Shown in pieces: positions 33,078 through 47,186 of a stretch of 64,000 nucleotides of DNA. Under the pieces are notes generated by a model. That model searched no databases. It saw only the letters and a list, made by a program, of their open reading frames with translations, and was not told the DNA's origin. Source of the DNA: Xylona heveae TC161 (taxonomy: Eukaryota; Ascomycota; Xylonomycetes; Xylonales; Xylonaceae); the NCBI RefSeq assembly GCF_001619985.1, contig NW_017264198.1:124001-188000 (forward strand), written 5' to 3'. The number at the start of each line of letters is the position of its first letter. Position 1 is the first letter of the stretch. The position numbers were made by a program, and so were the translations under genes.

Positions 33078-35461
33078 ATGACCACTAGGACAGGCCTGAA
33101 GCGCCAGCGAGTAGCGGCAGCTTGCGCAAAATGTCGATCATTAAAAGCCAGGGTAAGTATAAAACCAATATCGCTAGAACAAAATTTTCTATCGCCTGGG
33201 CATACTAATGGGTGTAAATAATAAAAGTGTGATGGCGTTCGCCCAGTTTGTGGTCGCTGTTCAGGCTATGGATATAATTGTTCTTGGCCAGAGAATTCAT
33301 CTTCTCGTGATTTTCGCCAATCTACACCAACAACCTCAAGTTGGTTGAGAAAAGACACAATTCAGTATCGGCGTCATGTTATACAGTCATTCAGGGAACT
33401 CGCGGCTACGATTCAGCCGGTGCTTACCGATGTCGAACGCACAAGCGTTGAAAGCAGCATAAATTGCATCGAAAACCATATATCAGACAGTAACATTTTC
33501 ACTGAACCGCAAGGAAGCCCTGAAAGAGATCTAAATGCTGGATACGACAAATTGAATGCACCCCTCACCAGGAACGCCTCCTATACGTATGTTGGCAAAG
33601 CGAGCGATATCCATTTCTTCAACGCAGTAAAAGAGAGTTTGCAAGAAGAAATCGAGTTCTCCGACGAGTGCGCCACAGAAAAGTCTCCGGAGACAGATTT
33701 CGCAATCAGCAACTATAACCAGCACAGTCCAGTCAGTGTCGCGGGACCCTTCGATACGCAACCAGCTTTCCCGGAGCCGGACGTCGTCATCAAGTACTTG
33801 GACATTTATTTTTCGACAATTCATATTGCCTATCCTTTTCTCTCGAGAGAATATTTAGAGTCAAAGTATAGAGCACTTCGAGGGAATAGCATCGTTGCGG
33901 AGGACTGTTCTTCGGTAGCCATATTATGTAGGCACTTACCCTTCCCTTTTATTATCATTATCATCATGACTTACCTTCACGTTAGATCTTATTTTTGCTA
34001 TTGGCTCCTACTATCTTTCGTACCCTCGCTTTGGGTCATCGGCAAGCCAGCAGCACTTGATTTACTTTGAGAAAGCCATGATCTTCTCGGCGCAGGTCAA
34101 ATCCCAATGCACCCTCGAGAATGTCCAAATGCTTCTTTCAGAATGTTTCTTTCTGCTTGCGATATGCCAGACAGACAGGTACGGTGTATCCTTCTGATTC
34201 ATGGTGTCGCTAATGAGATTATAGATGTTGGAACACTCTTGGGATGGCAATACGCATGGGACAAAGCATTGGCTTGCACGTTGAAAATGCCCCTTCATCA
34301 AAGCCAAGCAGCAAAGTCAATCCGTTCGAAGTTGAAATTCGTCGACGAACATGGTACTCCCTGTTCGTTCTCGATCGTCTCTTGGCTCTGCAGCTAGGAC
34401 GACCATTTGCAATACAGGAGACCGATTTTGCCGTTCCTCTCCCGTCTCGAGCTTCATCTGATTGGAGTGTCGAGGACGAATTATCGAGTCAAACGGCGGA
34501 GCCATCAGTTATAGATTATTTCCTACGGGTCATTGAGTTTTCGAAACTCCTTGGCAAAGTAATACGTGAGCTATATGTCCCAACTCAGGAGGAGTCTTCT
34601 CTCGGGAGCATGTTAGCGAGCACATCTGCTCTTGATCAAGAGCTTTTGGCATGGAAATTCGACTTGCCCCGTCACCTACGATTTGACTTGGGCCATACTT
34701 TTGAAAAAGATATCAGATTTAAGAGACAGGTGAGTTTGAAGAAACCCAGCATGTATTCTTCCGGAGTTAACCCCCTTGTCAGCGAAATATGCTCGCAATA
34801 AAATTTCATAATCTGCGCTCAATGGTACACCGTCCGTATCTTGGACTTCCGTGGTTCCAAGCCAAAAACACGGCGTTGATGGAGTCAATTCGAGGGCTAG
34901 AAGCAATGGTTGAAGAGTCAGAGAGAATATGTGTATCTGAGGCAAGAGCAACGGCGCACCTGCTCCACTCCATTGAGGATGAACAAGCGCTCGTGCATGA
35001 CTTCCCGTGGTGGCAGATGATCTCTTGTTTGATCTGCGCAAGCTCAATACTATTCGTCGCAAGCACCGTCGTTTGCAAGCCTCAGAGGAGGATGGATCCA
35101 GATCCTTCGACTTATGCTGACGATGCAAACACATGTATCAAAGTATTTGAAGCGCTTAGTGCTCGTTCTGACGCAGCGCGTCATGCAACAAAAATGATGC
35201 AAAGTCTTACTGAATTGCGGTCTTTGCCCGAGAGTGAGTTCAATCTGCTTAGTCACTTTAAAAGTCTCCACTACTAACTACAGTTTAGACAGTAATGAGC
35301 GTCGGTATTCTGCTGCGAGTATCAATCAAACCCTTTTGGGTGTCGACTCGACAGTCGCCCAACCTGACGTACCATTTGAAGGGCCGCCTGATTGGAATCT
35401 TGCAATGGATCTAGTTGCGTTGACTCATTGGTCTAATGAAGCTTCGGACTCTGTTTTATGA
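33078..35461 (+). CDS. Zn(II)2Cys6 transcription factor with fungal-specific TF domain
   Basis: Six exons: 33078-33152, 33228-33927, 33986-34178, 34225-34729, 34783-35233, 35289-35461, total 698 residues in phase. The zinc cluster CAKCRSLKARCDGVRPVCGRCSGYGYNC has cysteines at 16, 19, 26, 33, 36 and 43; intron 1 falls exactly between Arg25 and Cys26, a position common in this family, with a perfect TACTAAT branch site. The fungal TF domain follows, with YLDIYFSTIHIAYPFL, GMAIRMGQSIGLHVEN, RRRTWYSLFVLDRLLALQLGRP and HNLRSMVHRPYL blocks. Introns 4 and 5 also have good signals (TACTAAC before exon 6). It would bind CGG-type sites as a dimer. No cluster partner is evident, so its target is unknown. 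Confidence 0.9.
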
Positions 35462-36084
35462 AGTCGAATATTATAGGAAATTTGGACCTCTCGTCTATGA
35501 TCAGTATTTCGCAAGATACCTATTTATCTTTTTTATATGTTTCTTGGCGTTGAAGCTTTGGGATAAAAGGAAAAATGGAATCCGATAGCCATTCCTCTAG
35601 CTAATCTATGACAAGAACGAGAATCCCGACTGTGCAAAATTCAGACTAAATCTACTTCTAACTTGTTCCTGCACCAGTAATGGCATCAGGGCACAAGGAA
35701 GCTGCAGCCCCTATGACGGCTGCAAAGTAACCGATCGTTCCCCGGCAAAAGTCATACCGGAACGCCCGCGCCATGTGGCTACTGAGATCATTTGCTTAGT
35801 CCTGTAAGAATCAGCTGGAATTCGAGGCTTTGACTTGTACCTTAATTTTAAGGGTCAGGCGGACACAGATGCAGTGATACTTCCATACGGTCCGGGCGGC
35901 TTAACCTGTCTGGTCAAATGGAGCTAGGACAAATATAGAAGATGCAAATAAGACCCGTATGTTTATCCCTCGGAAAAGGTAAAAGGGCATAAAAAGGACT
36001 GCTTGTTATGCTGCACTCGCGTCGCGAGAATTACTCCGTCATATGTGCATGTTAGACGTTGGCAAAGAATAGAACGCGGTCGTG
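35462..36084. other. Intergenic, upstream of HPP gene
   Basis: The 3' flank of the regulator and promoter of the HPP gene. Nothing specific seen. Confidence 0.6.
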
Positions 36085-37553
36085 ATGGGGAAATTGGAAT
36101 CCGGCACGATGTCACCTCCGCAAGATCAAGACTCATCCAACTTTGCATCACCAAAACCTGGGCCCACCCCACCTCCTACGCCTAATTTTGCTAGTGCCCT
36201 AAGCAGCAATCAGCGTGGAGATTATCCGAGCAATTTTGAAAATAGCCATGGCGGCGAGAAAATCAGATTGAACAAAAACAATAAAGAAGACGAGAGCAAT
36301 GGGCAGAGCAATGGTGAAGACGAGAAAAAAGAGCACGATTCAAGTGTGGGGTTGAAGCATGAACGAAATAAGGAAAGGAAGCCGAGGGTATCGTTTCAGC
36401 AGGCATTGCGCAACAAACCATGGCTCATGCGAGCACTCCGCTCCAAGATTGGATTCAATGAAGATTATCGCGGCCGGCTTCCAGAATGGTGCTCGCGCTT
36501 TACGGGATACAGGCCTGTTTCGGATCAAAAACCTCCATACGAACCGCTACCTTTTCCGCCCTTTTCGTGGCTATCGCATGTGCCGCTGCGCTTAGAAGTA
36601 TGGATCTTTGGCTGGATCGGTGCATTTGGGAGCATTCTGCTTATTGAAGCCATCATGTCGACTTCTACTGCATTTAGAGATATATATCACGCCCCCACCA
36701 TCATCACTTCGTTTGGCGCCTCGGCCGTACTGCTATTTGGCGTCATTGAATCCCCTCTTGCACAACCACGCAATTTTGTACTCGGCCACTTCTTCTCCGC
36801 GCTTATAGGAACAGCCATCACCAGACTTTTTGTTCTCAATGGCAGTTATGATGGCTATCTCGATAATAAAGACTTCCACCCTAGCCCATTTATCAATGGT
36901 GGTCTTTCTATGGCCACATCGCTTTTGGCACAGCTTGTTCTAGGATGCTTACATCCACCGTAAGTCCAAACTCTCTCCTTACCCTCAAAACCATGCCTTA
37001 ATAGAATTTGAAATATTGGTCAGCTGGCCTCTCCGCTAACGAGAATTTCAGGGCGGGAGCTACAGCACTTAATGCTGCAGTCCAACTTAATGTGGTTCAG
37101 CTTTCATGGCGCTATCTGCCTACAATTTTGGCTTCCAGTCTCATTATGCTTGGCTGGGCGCTGTTTATCAATAACTTGGGCCGTCGGCGGTATCCGATTT
37201 ATTGGTGGTCGCCCAAGGCAGTCTTTGTCCGGCTCACTCTGGACGAGTCTGAAGAGACTGAAGAAACTGAAGAGGCCGAGGAAACCGACGCAAACCCCGA
37301 AGGCCAAGACGGGCATTTTGAACGACGGCTAAGCTCGGAGGATATTGAGCGTGGCCGTCGGAGAGCCTCTCGCAGTATGGAACGCCGTGCGTCTATATTC
37401 CGCGCACAAGAAGCAGCACGAGAGAGGAAACGAGCGCTCTCTATATCTGATAATCCCATGCGACGTGCCGAAGAGGGCGAAGCGGGATCTCCTGGCATCA
37501 GAATCGAAAGACTCTATTCGGAAGGCGGAGAGGATGACCAAGACGAAAACTAG
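36085..37553 (+). CDS. HPP-family integral membrane protein
   Basis: Two exons, 36085-36959 and 37052-37553, give 458 residues. The intron (GTAAGT donor, GCTAAC branch, TTCAG acceptor) splits the third codon of the family signature, so HPP|AGATAL is rebuilt only by splicing (His290, Pro291, Pro292). Residues 1-115 are a charged, disordered cytosolic tail; four membrane spans follow between about 170 and 345, with SFGASAVLLFGVIESPLAQPRNFVLGH typical of the family. The C-terminus after about 355 is highly charged (EETEETEEAEET, then Arg/Glu-rich). Bacterial and plant relatives have been linked to nitrite movement across membranes; the fungal function is not settled. The start ATG follows a GTG codon; a second ATG eight codons on is possible. 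Confidence 0.9.
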
Positions 37554-40500
37554 CTTATTGAGTTTTGATGTTTGTGGGACGAGAAGAAAAAAAGACAAAG
37601 ATTGCGTTTTGGAAACGCGAGATGGGACCGATTCCGGGTTCCGGCTTGGTTAGAAGTTGTCAAGTTGACGTTTCCAAATCTCATGAAAAGAATAAGGCTG
37701 GAGAAAGACTGAAAAGGAAGATGAAAAATGGTAAATTCAAACGGAACTGAATTACAAATAACGAAAAAAAAAAACTTAAGATCACACGGTATGGGAATAT
37801 TTGAGCGAAGGGGGAAACAATTGCCAGCATTTGCTACTGTTATCATCATCTGCTTCATTATCATTGTGGTCACGATTCTGTTATCTATTACTACGGCGAG
37901 GATCTCATTCCTTATTTTTCATTTTTTCATTGATATTGCAACCTTTGTTTTCTGAAGACCACAGAACTACATCTAAAAGTTGGACACAAGTAATGACCAG
38001 ATGAAAATTGCATTTACACACAGTTCAAACAAAGGAGTAACTTTCAACCGAAGATTTTCGAAGAATATAATACTCACATGCAATCTAACATAAATGCATG
38101 CATAGTCAACATTGTCTAAATACCATCCAATCAGGCTGGCTCTGGGCTACAGAACAAGTCGCCCCCCACCTTCTCCCCAAAGCCCGGCCCAAAAAGGGTC
38201 CTAGGATCCAAAGCCCCCTTGTGCTCGTGCTATGTGGCAGTGCACCTTCGAACCGAGGCATAAGAGCCAGCTAGGCGGGCGAGACGTACGAGTATATTAT
38301 TATTTACTTAGCATTCAATAAAGGTAGCCTGGTGGCCAGTTTACTTTTACTTGGGACACTCCGTATGTCGGAAGGCGTTCCGGAAGAGGCGCTTCTTGGG
38401 TTGAATAAGCCGGCAGGCCCGAAAGGAAACGCCATCATTTGCACCAAAAAAAGTTGAGTAGAAAGAAAAGGAGGGTAGGACATAGATGACGCGATCATCC
38501 GTACACAAGATGCGCGGCACGATGAAGAGCCGGCAAGTTGCAAGCGATGACCGGCAGATTGGGAGATTTGTACTACCGAGTAGGTAAGTACCTTAACTAC
38601 TTTAGTTATCTGTTGTATGTAGGCAGCAACGCAACGAAATGGCCTGGTGACGGGATCGGGAGGCGATACGGACGGGGGGACGGGAAAGGCGACAAGCAAA
38701 GTAAAACGGGACGAGGAGGAATAGTCTCGTAAATTGCAAGGTAACTCTATACACGTCCAATCTTTCTGCCTGCCGCGTGAGAAGGAAAGGCTTGCCTTGT
38801 TGTAATCTTATGGACGGGATAGGGTCTAGGTCTTTTCCCGCAGGATCTTGTGCATCCATAACTAAAATATCGAATACACACAGGCACCGTAACAAATTGC
38901 CTGTGCCTTATTATGCCGTCTGCCATGTCAATGCCTGTAGCCGCCGTTGTATGAAGAGGTACAGGTTACATGCTAAGCTGATATTCCACTATATTCGGTG
39001 CCGAGGTAACTGGGGGTAAGCGAAGTGATCCCATGTCATGCAGCGTTGGCAGTATTTGTCGGCGAATAATATTTATTATATCGTCGGCGTCATACCCGGA
39101 TATTATTTAGGAAAATACGTTAGTTAGCGACTGTAACCTTACAGAGCCTCACTGTATTTTACACTTCTCGTCCCGGCCTGACTCCCAACCAAAAAAAAAA
39201 GAGGAAAATATAACCCGCTCTCAATATGTAAGTATCCTGCGCAACGGGAGCATTTTGTCTTTTCAGGCTCGGATTTACTTCCTAATATCGATGAAGAGAA
39301 GAGCGGTACTCGGAGGAATTATATTAAAATTGGTAGAGAAAATTGCCCCGGCGGAAGGCGGTGAGGTAGGAGCGACTTTGATGTTCGATCATGGGAAGTG
39401 CATTTTTTCAAACTTTATGCAAAGGTGAAGAGATATTGGTTGCTGCGGAAAGTCAAAGTAAGCGACGCCCTTACAGCCTACATGAGCAAGTCGCGGCTTC
39501 GGGAGAAAGTTTTACAAGGCAAGGAAGAGACTTCGCCTGCAAAATGAGATTCTTTTCCCGTGGGGGAGCTTGATCAGGCGGTGAGAAACGTCAACTGGCA
39601 GGAACATGGACGAAGGAAGCTTTCGCGGAGTCGTACGACAAAAGTATATAGACACGGCCGGCATATTATGCATGCATATTATCTGTTTCTTTTCAATCCC
39701 GGGAAATGTTTTATGAAAGTTTTAAATGGATTGAGATAGATATCTGTCAAAGGTTAAATTATGCCTCAACCCTCGAGTGTGGACTATTTCTTAACAGTTA
39801 TAGCTACCCTAGGCAGCTACCTTGGTAGGTAAGGTAGATTGGCTTCCCAATCGCGAGCGGTACTTGTTTGGTGATAGATCTCGCTTAGTCGGGCCGTGGC
39901 CGGGGCCGTGGGGAGCAAGCAGCTTCAACAGAAATTGTGTAAACATTTCATCATCATCATGACATTACGCCGCCGCTCTCTAGCGGTCTAGGGTAGACAA
40001 GGTCGAATTACACAGGTCAGCTTATCAATGTACACTTGCATCTACCGATCTGAGATACGCGCCGCTTCATGGCTTGAACTCAACCCCGGCGAAGAGTTGC
40101 ATTGACCGAGGGGCCCATGCTCATGACAGCGAAATCCGGCGAAGGAGAGAGCTCCGAAGGGGGATTAAGAAAAAGTGCAGATGAGGTAGATCCAATTGGC
40201 TGACATGCAACTCTAGGCACCAGATTCTTCCGTCGCGCTTTGTCTTTTGTCATTTTCCAGGTTACTCCTTGATGAATGCTGTTAGGCGTCAGTAAAGAAG
40301 ACAACTGAGAGAGCACATTATTAGCCAAAGGTGCGATCTCGGAAGTTATCTGATCTTGCACGGCTTCTACCGACCGCTGCGCTACGACTTGACCTTCGGA
40401 GATTTTTTCCTCCAGTGTCCTCTTAAAATTGCCGTGTCAGGTTTCATATTTCGAGGGGACACAGCTGTCGAGCATGCCTCGGTGTTACACGGGGCGAATC

Positions 40501-43500
40501 TCATTGCCAGCCTTAACGGCTCTGCAGTTTTGAAAGCTTGAAAGAGGTAGATGAAACCTCCTCCAGGTCATTGCCGTTGCCCCAGGAGGGGTTTCGTCCA
40601 TTCCATCCATCATGAGCCGCCCCTCACCCAGGTTCGCTGTCTCTTCTTTTCATATCCTGGCAATCCTTCTGTGGATTCCCATGTCCTGGGTTGCATACCT
40701 TTATCGCCGAAAAGGGCCTCACGCAGCTGAGGGGCTTGCTCGGCTGTTGTTTTAACGGTCCTTGCCAAGACCCATGCTGCGTCGTCAGTGAAAATGGCGT
40801 AACGGCGCGTCCTGTGCAGTACCTAATCTACCTAGCGATCTCGGGCATTAAGGAGTTACGAGGGAATTTTGCTCTGATGAGAGGAACGACATGGAAAAGT
40901 CGCTCTCATTTCTATGCAGTTTTCCAAATTGATCCAACAGATTTCTTGAAACCACAAAGGTATTTTGGATAGCAAGGAGGCCTACAGCGCCCGAGGCACA
41001 TGTGCAAAGAGGTCGTTTGTATTCATGATACTGAAGTGTTCTCCTTAGCTACTACATACAACAGACGTCGCTCACAGACCCCGCTGTCGCTCGCCAATCG
41101 ACGTCCCGCGCTACCGCGACCGTTGATCGACGGGGCCCCTTCTTTGGCCCCAACGCGTTCTAGTGAGGCAAACAAAAATTATTACCCGAGACCCTGGACA
41201 TTTTGCGAGATTTCTCCTCGCCTTGGGCCACCACCATCGCCTAGCAGTCGGCATGCGTCCATTTTCGTGACCAATAATTCATTTCTCATCTTCTATCGTT
41301 ATTGCCATAAACCTCCAATATTGAGGCTTCAGTACCGTATAAGTGAATAAGATATCAAGGTGGCGGGCGTTTTCCTGCCGCCAAGCAACGCCACACATTG
41401 CGGGAAGAAGTTGCAATCATACTCTTGCGAGTTGACCACACTCAAGACCGTCTATAGCAACTCCAGCGCATTAAACCCAACTGCATTTTATGTTGCAACA
41501 ATAGCGTGACGACGAAGCCTCCCAGAAGCAAAAAGAAATACCTATGCTTTTCCGTTTCCCTTATTGCGCCATCAATGCACCGTCGATGATCTGACTCAAT
41601 GCCTATCATGACGCCCTTCCCAGATTAAAACAGAACATATGTGCCAGGCCAAGTTCAAACATTATGATGGAGGTGATAAGAGTACAAGATGCTGAAACTT
41701 GTCGATTGAGCGGAGTCAGGGTCTTGAGGTAAGGTGGTATCTTTGAAAGACACTGTTCTGCCGTGCACGGCCTGTGTACGACCCATTGATTAGCAACATG
41801 AAAGCCTATTGCAAATGTTTTCCATCCAAACGTACAGGTGTCTTGTCAGCCGCCGCATGCATCACAAGGCTCTGCGTGAACAACTTCGATGGACTTATTG
41901 ACTCCGCAAGCTACTCCTCTCGATACGGCGCATGGGGCGCGCTCGGTAACCGAATGGCCGCAAGTATATTTGTGAATTACACTGGTGCACATTTTTTCTC
42001 GAGACGCCACGAGCGGAGGCGATGGAAGTGTTGATTAAATATTGACTCGGAGGAGATTCAAGCCAAAACTGAGATCAGTTGTGCTCGAGTCCAATCAGGA
42101 ACAGCGACGAGAGTTTGAGTATGTCGCAAAAGATCGTGATCGAGGGGATCGGGTCGTGATGTGAGCGCGGGAGATCATTCGTTTAAATGGCCAGTTGAAC
42201 TTATGATTCTCAGGATTTAGGAAAGGCAAAGTTAAGTTTGCTAGAGCTTTGCCCGGCGCAGGCGGCAACTCAAAGCTCTTTATACGACCCTTACGTGGGG
42301 ACCAAAATTGCGGGACCGGCCCGCAGTTAAGCAGCAAGTTGGCGACGTCGCTGGCCGTTGTGACTTTTTTGCCCTGGTGGGCGGTGGGCCAGGAAGGGGC
42401 CAGAGAGTGAAGCTGTGCGGTGCGTGACCGGCACCGTCGAAATGAGACAAGGTCAAAGAAGGGGAGTCCCAAAAAATGGGCCCAAGGGTTGGCGTGCTGC
42501 CTCCCATCTTTTGCTGGCCAACGATGCAGCAACAATGGGGAACAGGGCAAAAGCCAATAACGACCAGGGCAATTGCTAGCGGGAGGCAACAGCGCGGATC
42601 ATCGCGAGCGGACTTGCACCTACCAAGGAAGTCAATTCGCGCTTCCCGTCCGTCTAGTCACTTATGCCAAGGTACCGCACGGTACACGCACCAGTCACAG
42701 CCGGTAGGGATGGGTGATTTAATTCGGGTTAGAATTCGGGGGTTGTATTTTTTGCCCCGGGAAAAGAGGGGAAGAGGGGGGTTGGGAGGCAGGAGAGGAC
42801 AACAAAAAGGTAAAAGGGAATTCGTACCTTTTGGCTGACAAAAAGTCATGATGGAAGGACTCGAAATCGGGGCTTCAGGGCCTCCCGACAGGGATCGGTG
42901 GGATTGTTTGCGTAACTAGATGCATGGGAGTCTGCAGGGCTTCTTGACCTCTTGTTCTCACGCTATCACGGTACTGAGTTTTCATGCTACTCTCGCTTGC
43001 ATCTTCGTTCCGCTTCCCGATATCATCTTTATGATCTTATTCATGACTTATTGCCGCCAGCCCGCGTGAGCCTTTACTAACAATTTCGGGCCGCAGCCGA
43101 CTTGTCGACTAGGTAGTAATAATATTTCCGGAGGGAGCTCGAATAAGCTGGTTGCCGTGATTGTGGGAAAACCAGAACACAGAGCATGAAAGAGGTTACA
43201 AGAGGCTGGCTGCCTCGGACGACACTTGGCGTGAAAACCATCAATAGTACCGTTCAAGACGGGAATCACTACTCGGTCGACCTCCGGAAATACAACAATG
43301 TAATATGCAAAATTACAAACATGGAAATTTCTATCAGAAAAACACGAGAATTGGTTGCAGCATCGCCCTATTGGTGTCATAGCCATCGGCACATCTTGGG
43401 TCAACACAGGCCTTGGAGCAAACCCCGTAAAGCCACAAATGAAAAGCAGTCAACGGAACCCTGGCACATTTTAGTTTTGCTGCTCTGTGCCGTTCAGCCA

Positions 43501-43630
43501 GCCGCGCCTCCTGCCAGCCGACTCAAGCCTGCGCGGGGAAATTTCTGTATAAGGCGAGCCGTATTGCCAGCAAAACGGGGTGGACGGAGGTGGAGGTAAT
43601 GGTGATGGTGGTGGTGACAATGGTAATGAC

Positions 43631-43685
<55 letters not shown>

Positions 43686-46600
43686 TGGATGTGAATTTAT
43701 GGGAAGGTAAACATACCTACCTGCCCAAAGAGGCCGTGCTGTTTCTACTAACTTAACAGCCATCATCTGGAGATGCCCTTGCGCCCAACAGAGCGATGTG
43801 CGGAGGTTGCCGGAAGCAACAGATAATGGGATCTATTCTCGGCCGAGCGTCGGTCGCAATGATGGACGAGGGAATCGAGAGAAATGCGAGCTCATTCGCG
43901 ACTTCTTCAGAGGCGACGACGCCTAATAATGTCGCTCATTATTGGCAGCGAAACGGATTTTCAACCAGATTGAACTTGCGGGCGCCAGTGCAAGGTCTTA
44001 ACCAATCTAGGCGAGGGCATGTGGGACCCTTAACACAACGGTCAACCAGCGATTCCTTGTCTTGCTGCTTAACCACCGCAAGTTGTGAGCTCCCTGGCCC
44101 ACTTTCTTCACTCCCTCTTTTAGGGTATCAACTCCGTTTCCCCCCATCTTTACAGTTAGCCGTCGGCGGCTGTGTTGATGTATGATTGGTCGGAAGAAAG
44201 CTGGACGACGGAGATGGTTCAGTCACCTTTGACGCTCGGCCCATATCGCCCTTGACAGTCTAGACCAAGCGTTCTGCAGAAAATGAACTCAAAAAGAACG
44301 TGATCTGACATTAAATAGGTACCCGCAACGTCCTCTCAATTTTGGCCGTCGCACTAGCTATCAATCCATCTAGCGTGATCCTGGCTCCGAGTCGTTTTAC
44401 GGTCAAACCGCAAATCTACCCTACACACGATCAATACTCTCAATTCCACGAGGCATCCTTCACCGGAGAGCTTTTCTTGACAAGAGACCATAAAGTCTCC
44501 TGATGACGGATGCGTAAAAAAGAGAAAAGCCGAGGACGACATCTGCAGAGGCCGCTGAGTTTGTCCACATGGCATGTGCATATTATGGCGGCCCGTGCGG
44601 GCCTCTGGGCCAGTTGTATCTACGGTCCTAACGTCCGCCAAAGCTATAGCTAGGCGGGGAGCGGGCTCCCGGTCACAGTACCTTGATAGTTCAGTGTGGA
44701 TCAGAATATGACAAAGTGTACGGTACGACTAAATACTCGATAAGTAATGTCTTCCAAAGACCCTTCGCTAACGGCACAGACGGGCGGCCTGCCGAAGAGA
44801 CGACCGGAATGCTATGAAACTCCACCTGATTTAAGGTTCTCACCGGTATGTAACTTTTTCTGGCTTGAGAATATAGACGCAGCTATGCAAGGGGGGAAGG
44901 CCCTGCCGACGAGAGGATCCACGTCTCACCTTTTGGCGTTTCGCTTCACAAGCAATGGAAAAGGGTGCGATGAGGACTAATTTTCCTTCTCCTCAGCCGG
45001 CCAAATACTTTCAATCATGCACGCAAAATGAGTCGTCTGTTGCTTTCAAAGCGTGCGTGTCTGTGGCCTTTCGCTCTTTCGACTCGATGAAGGACAAATA
45101 TTCAGTGGCGTCTCTTGATGACTCTCACCTCTCGATGTCTGTTCCAAAGGCGACCGGGGACGGGGTTAGGATATGGACACGATAACATGCGTCAGCCACC
45201 GTCTGCCAACACAGGATCTCAGCTTGCTCCATACTTGTTCGTGATGAAAATATCCCCGAGGTGTCGACTTGATTGCTGGCAATCGACTTTCTGGAATTAA
45301 CCCTGATTCAAGGTCATAATCTGATACCTGGTGCCGAATTGCTCAAAGGTCATCTCATCAGGAAATTCCAGCCTTGATCGTTGGCAAACCCTGTAAGCTT
45401 CTCGGTAACATGTGATTTGTCAACGGAGACTAAATCGGAATCGGGGTAATTCGTGATGATCTTCCTCGCGAGACGCGAGAACGGGCATTCTCACCTTGCA
45501 AAAGTCCCTTTGTTGGTTTTCTCAATGGGCTAGCAAACTTTGGACACTCTGGAACGATCCCCTTCTTAACTTTGATACCGCAATTTCGTGAGTGCTTTCG
45601 CTCAGGGAGAAGAATTGCGCTGCGTACTATGAGAATACCGCTAGGATTAAAGCTTATCTTGGTAATCTTCAAATCCGCACCGGCCCTTTCCCCAACGGCT
45701 AGAGAGTAGCCCTTGCACATCCCTGCACATAGCTTCCTCCAAAGTTTCCTATCGATAATGACGGTTGTGAGATCCCTTTTGAATTAATCTACCATTTTCA
45801 GGAAAGAGTTTCGTTTGGCTCATCAACCTTTATCATGCCCCACGCGACCCCCTTGCGCTGTTTCGAAACTCTAGCTTCCGAATGAATTGATTGAACAGTC
45901 AAAGCCGTCGGTGCTTGACGGCACCATAACGATCAGTCAAGTATGGGCAGTGATTCATGAAATGATATATTGGGCTTCTTATTATACCTGGAAAATTTGA
46001 CTAGGATGACTAGACAAATCAGCACGCGAAGGGATGTCGGGAACTTCAGGAACAGGCCGGAAATGTTCCATTCCCATATTCGCCCTTTCACGTTTCGGAA
46101 CCGCTTGAACATTTGAGGACAATGGACCTTTCACAGTGAATTCTGTCAAAGGGTTTAGTGGAGGAGAGGGTCGTCGTCGGGCCCAGCCCGCCAGGTCATC
46201 GTATTCGGGCTCCCCCCAGCAACTGTAGGTCCCGCCACTCGTCCGTTACTGGATGGCAGCATCATCATCATCATCAATCAATCAAATCAATTATAACGTT
46301 GGTGGTTTAATTTAATCGAGCTGGCTCATTAAGGTTGATTCTGCCACAACTCCACTTCCCGCATAAACCCGAAGATGGTAGGCCGATGAAGCCACCAAAT
46401 CGCCTTCTACCCGGGTAGTCAATGCCGTTTGGTGCAGCGATGCCTCGGCAGGCCCTATAGGCATACGTACCCCGGAGGGCAACTAGAGTGCATAGCCGAT
46501 CTCACCAAGCTCTACCCCGGATTTTGCTATCCCGTTGCATTCAATCTGCGGAGAAACACGGTAAATCAACACCGGCCCCTCCGACCTGCACTCAGCCTAA

Positions 46601-47186
46601 CTCTCAATTCCGTGTCACTCTCAAGATCAAAAGGGGGATTTGGGGGAAAAATCAGCTGATGAGAGACCGAATCCCAGTTAAGGTTGGTCGTTGGAGCTTA
46701 CGGATCGACGGAACTGCGCCCCGTTCGGCAAACGCTCCCCAAAGACGAAGAGTGCCCAGGTGATCAAACGTGGGCTATTCATCATTCCTAATTCGTCCGC
46801 GCCAAAGGAAAGCAACCAACCGACAAAAAGGCAAAGAGCCGGTCTCACATGCGGAAATGATAGTGCTAAAATCAATATATACAAATATCATGAGATCCCC
46901 GGTCATTTCCAATCCTGTTTTCTTCTCTCTGTGCTAAAGGCTGACAAGACTTCTGTTAATATCAATTCTGCATAGGACCTCCGTGCCTCCATTCAAGAGC
47001 TGATTCGATTGGAAACTACATTTTCTACTCCTTTCAGGTTCCATATACAGTACAGGATTGTCAAGAACGTTCCTGTCTAGTCGGCTCCATCGGAAGCTCG
47101 AGTCTCAGCGTTGAGGCTCGACTGGCGCATCGCTCCCAGACCATCAGTATAGCGCGTTAATCATCGTCTTTATCATCATTATCATA
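37554..47186. other. 9.6 kb region without a supported gene
   Basis: On both strands the open frames are short, overlap each other and show no domain or splice pattern that I recognise. Base composition is mixed, not AT-rich, so it does not look like RIP-degraded repeat DNA. Contents noted: a CTACCTT/AAGGTAG hairpin at 39817-39837, a GAT trinucleotide array at 43631-43684, and an ATC/AATC run near 46261-46290. The right end is the upstream region of the small gene at 47187. Confidence 0.6.
43631..43684 (+). repeat. GAT microsatellite, 18 copies
   Basis: Eighteen uninterrupted GAT units are flanked by imperfect GGT/GAT units. On the minus strand they create a poly-His frame that is not a gene. 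Confidence 0.95.

Noticed and set aside
43494-43766. Poly-His frame.
   Set aside because: Translation of the GAT microsatellite on the other strand.
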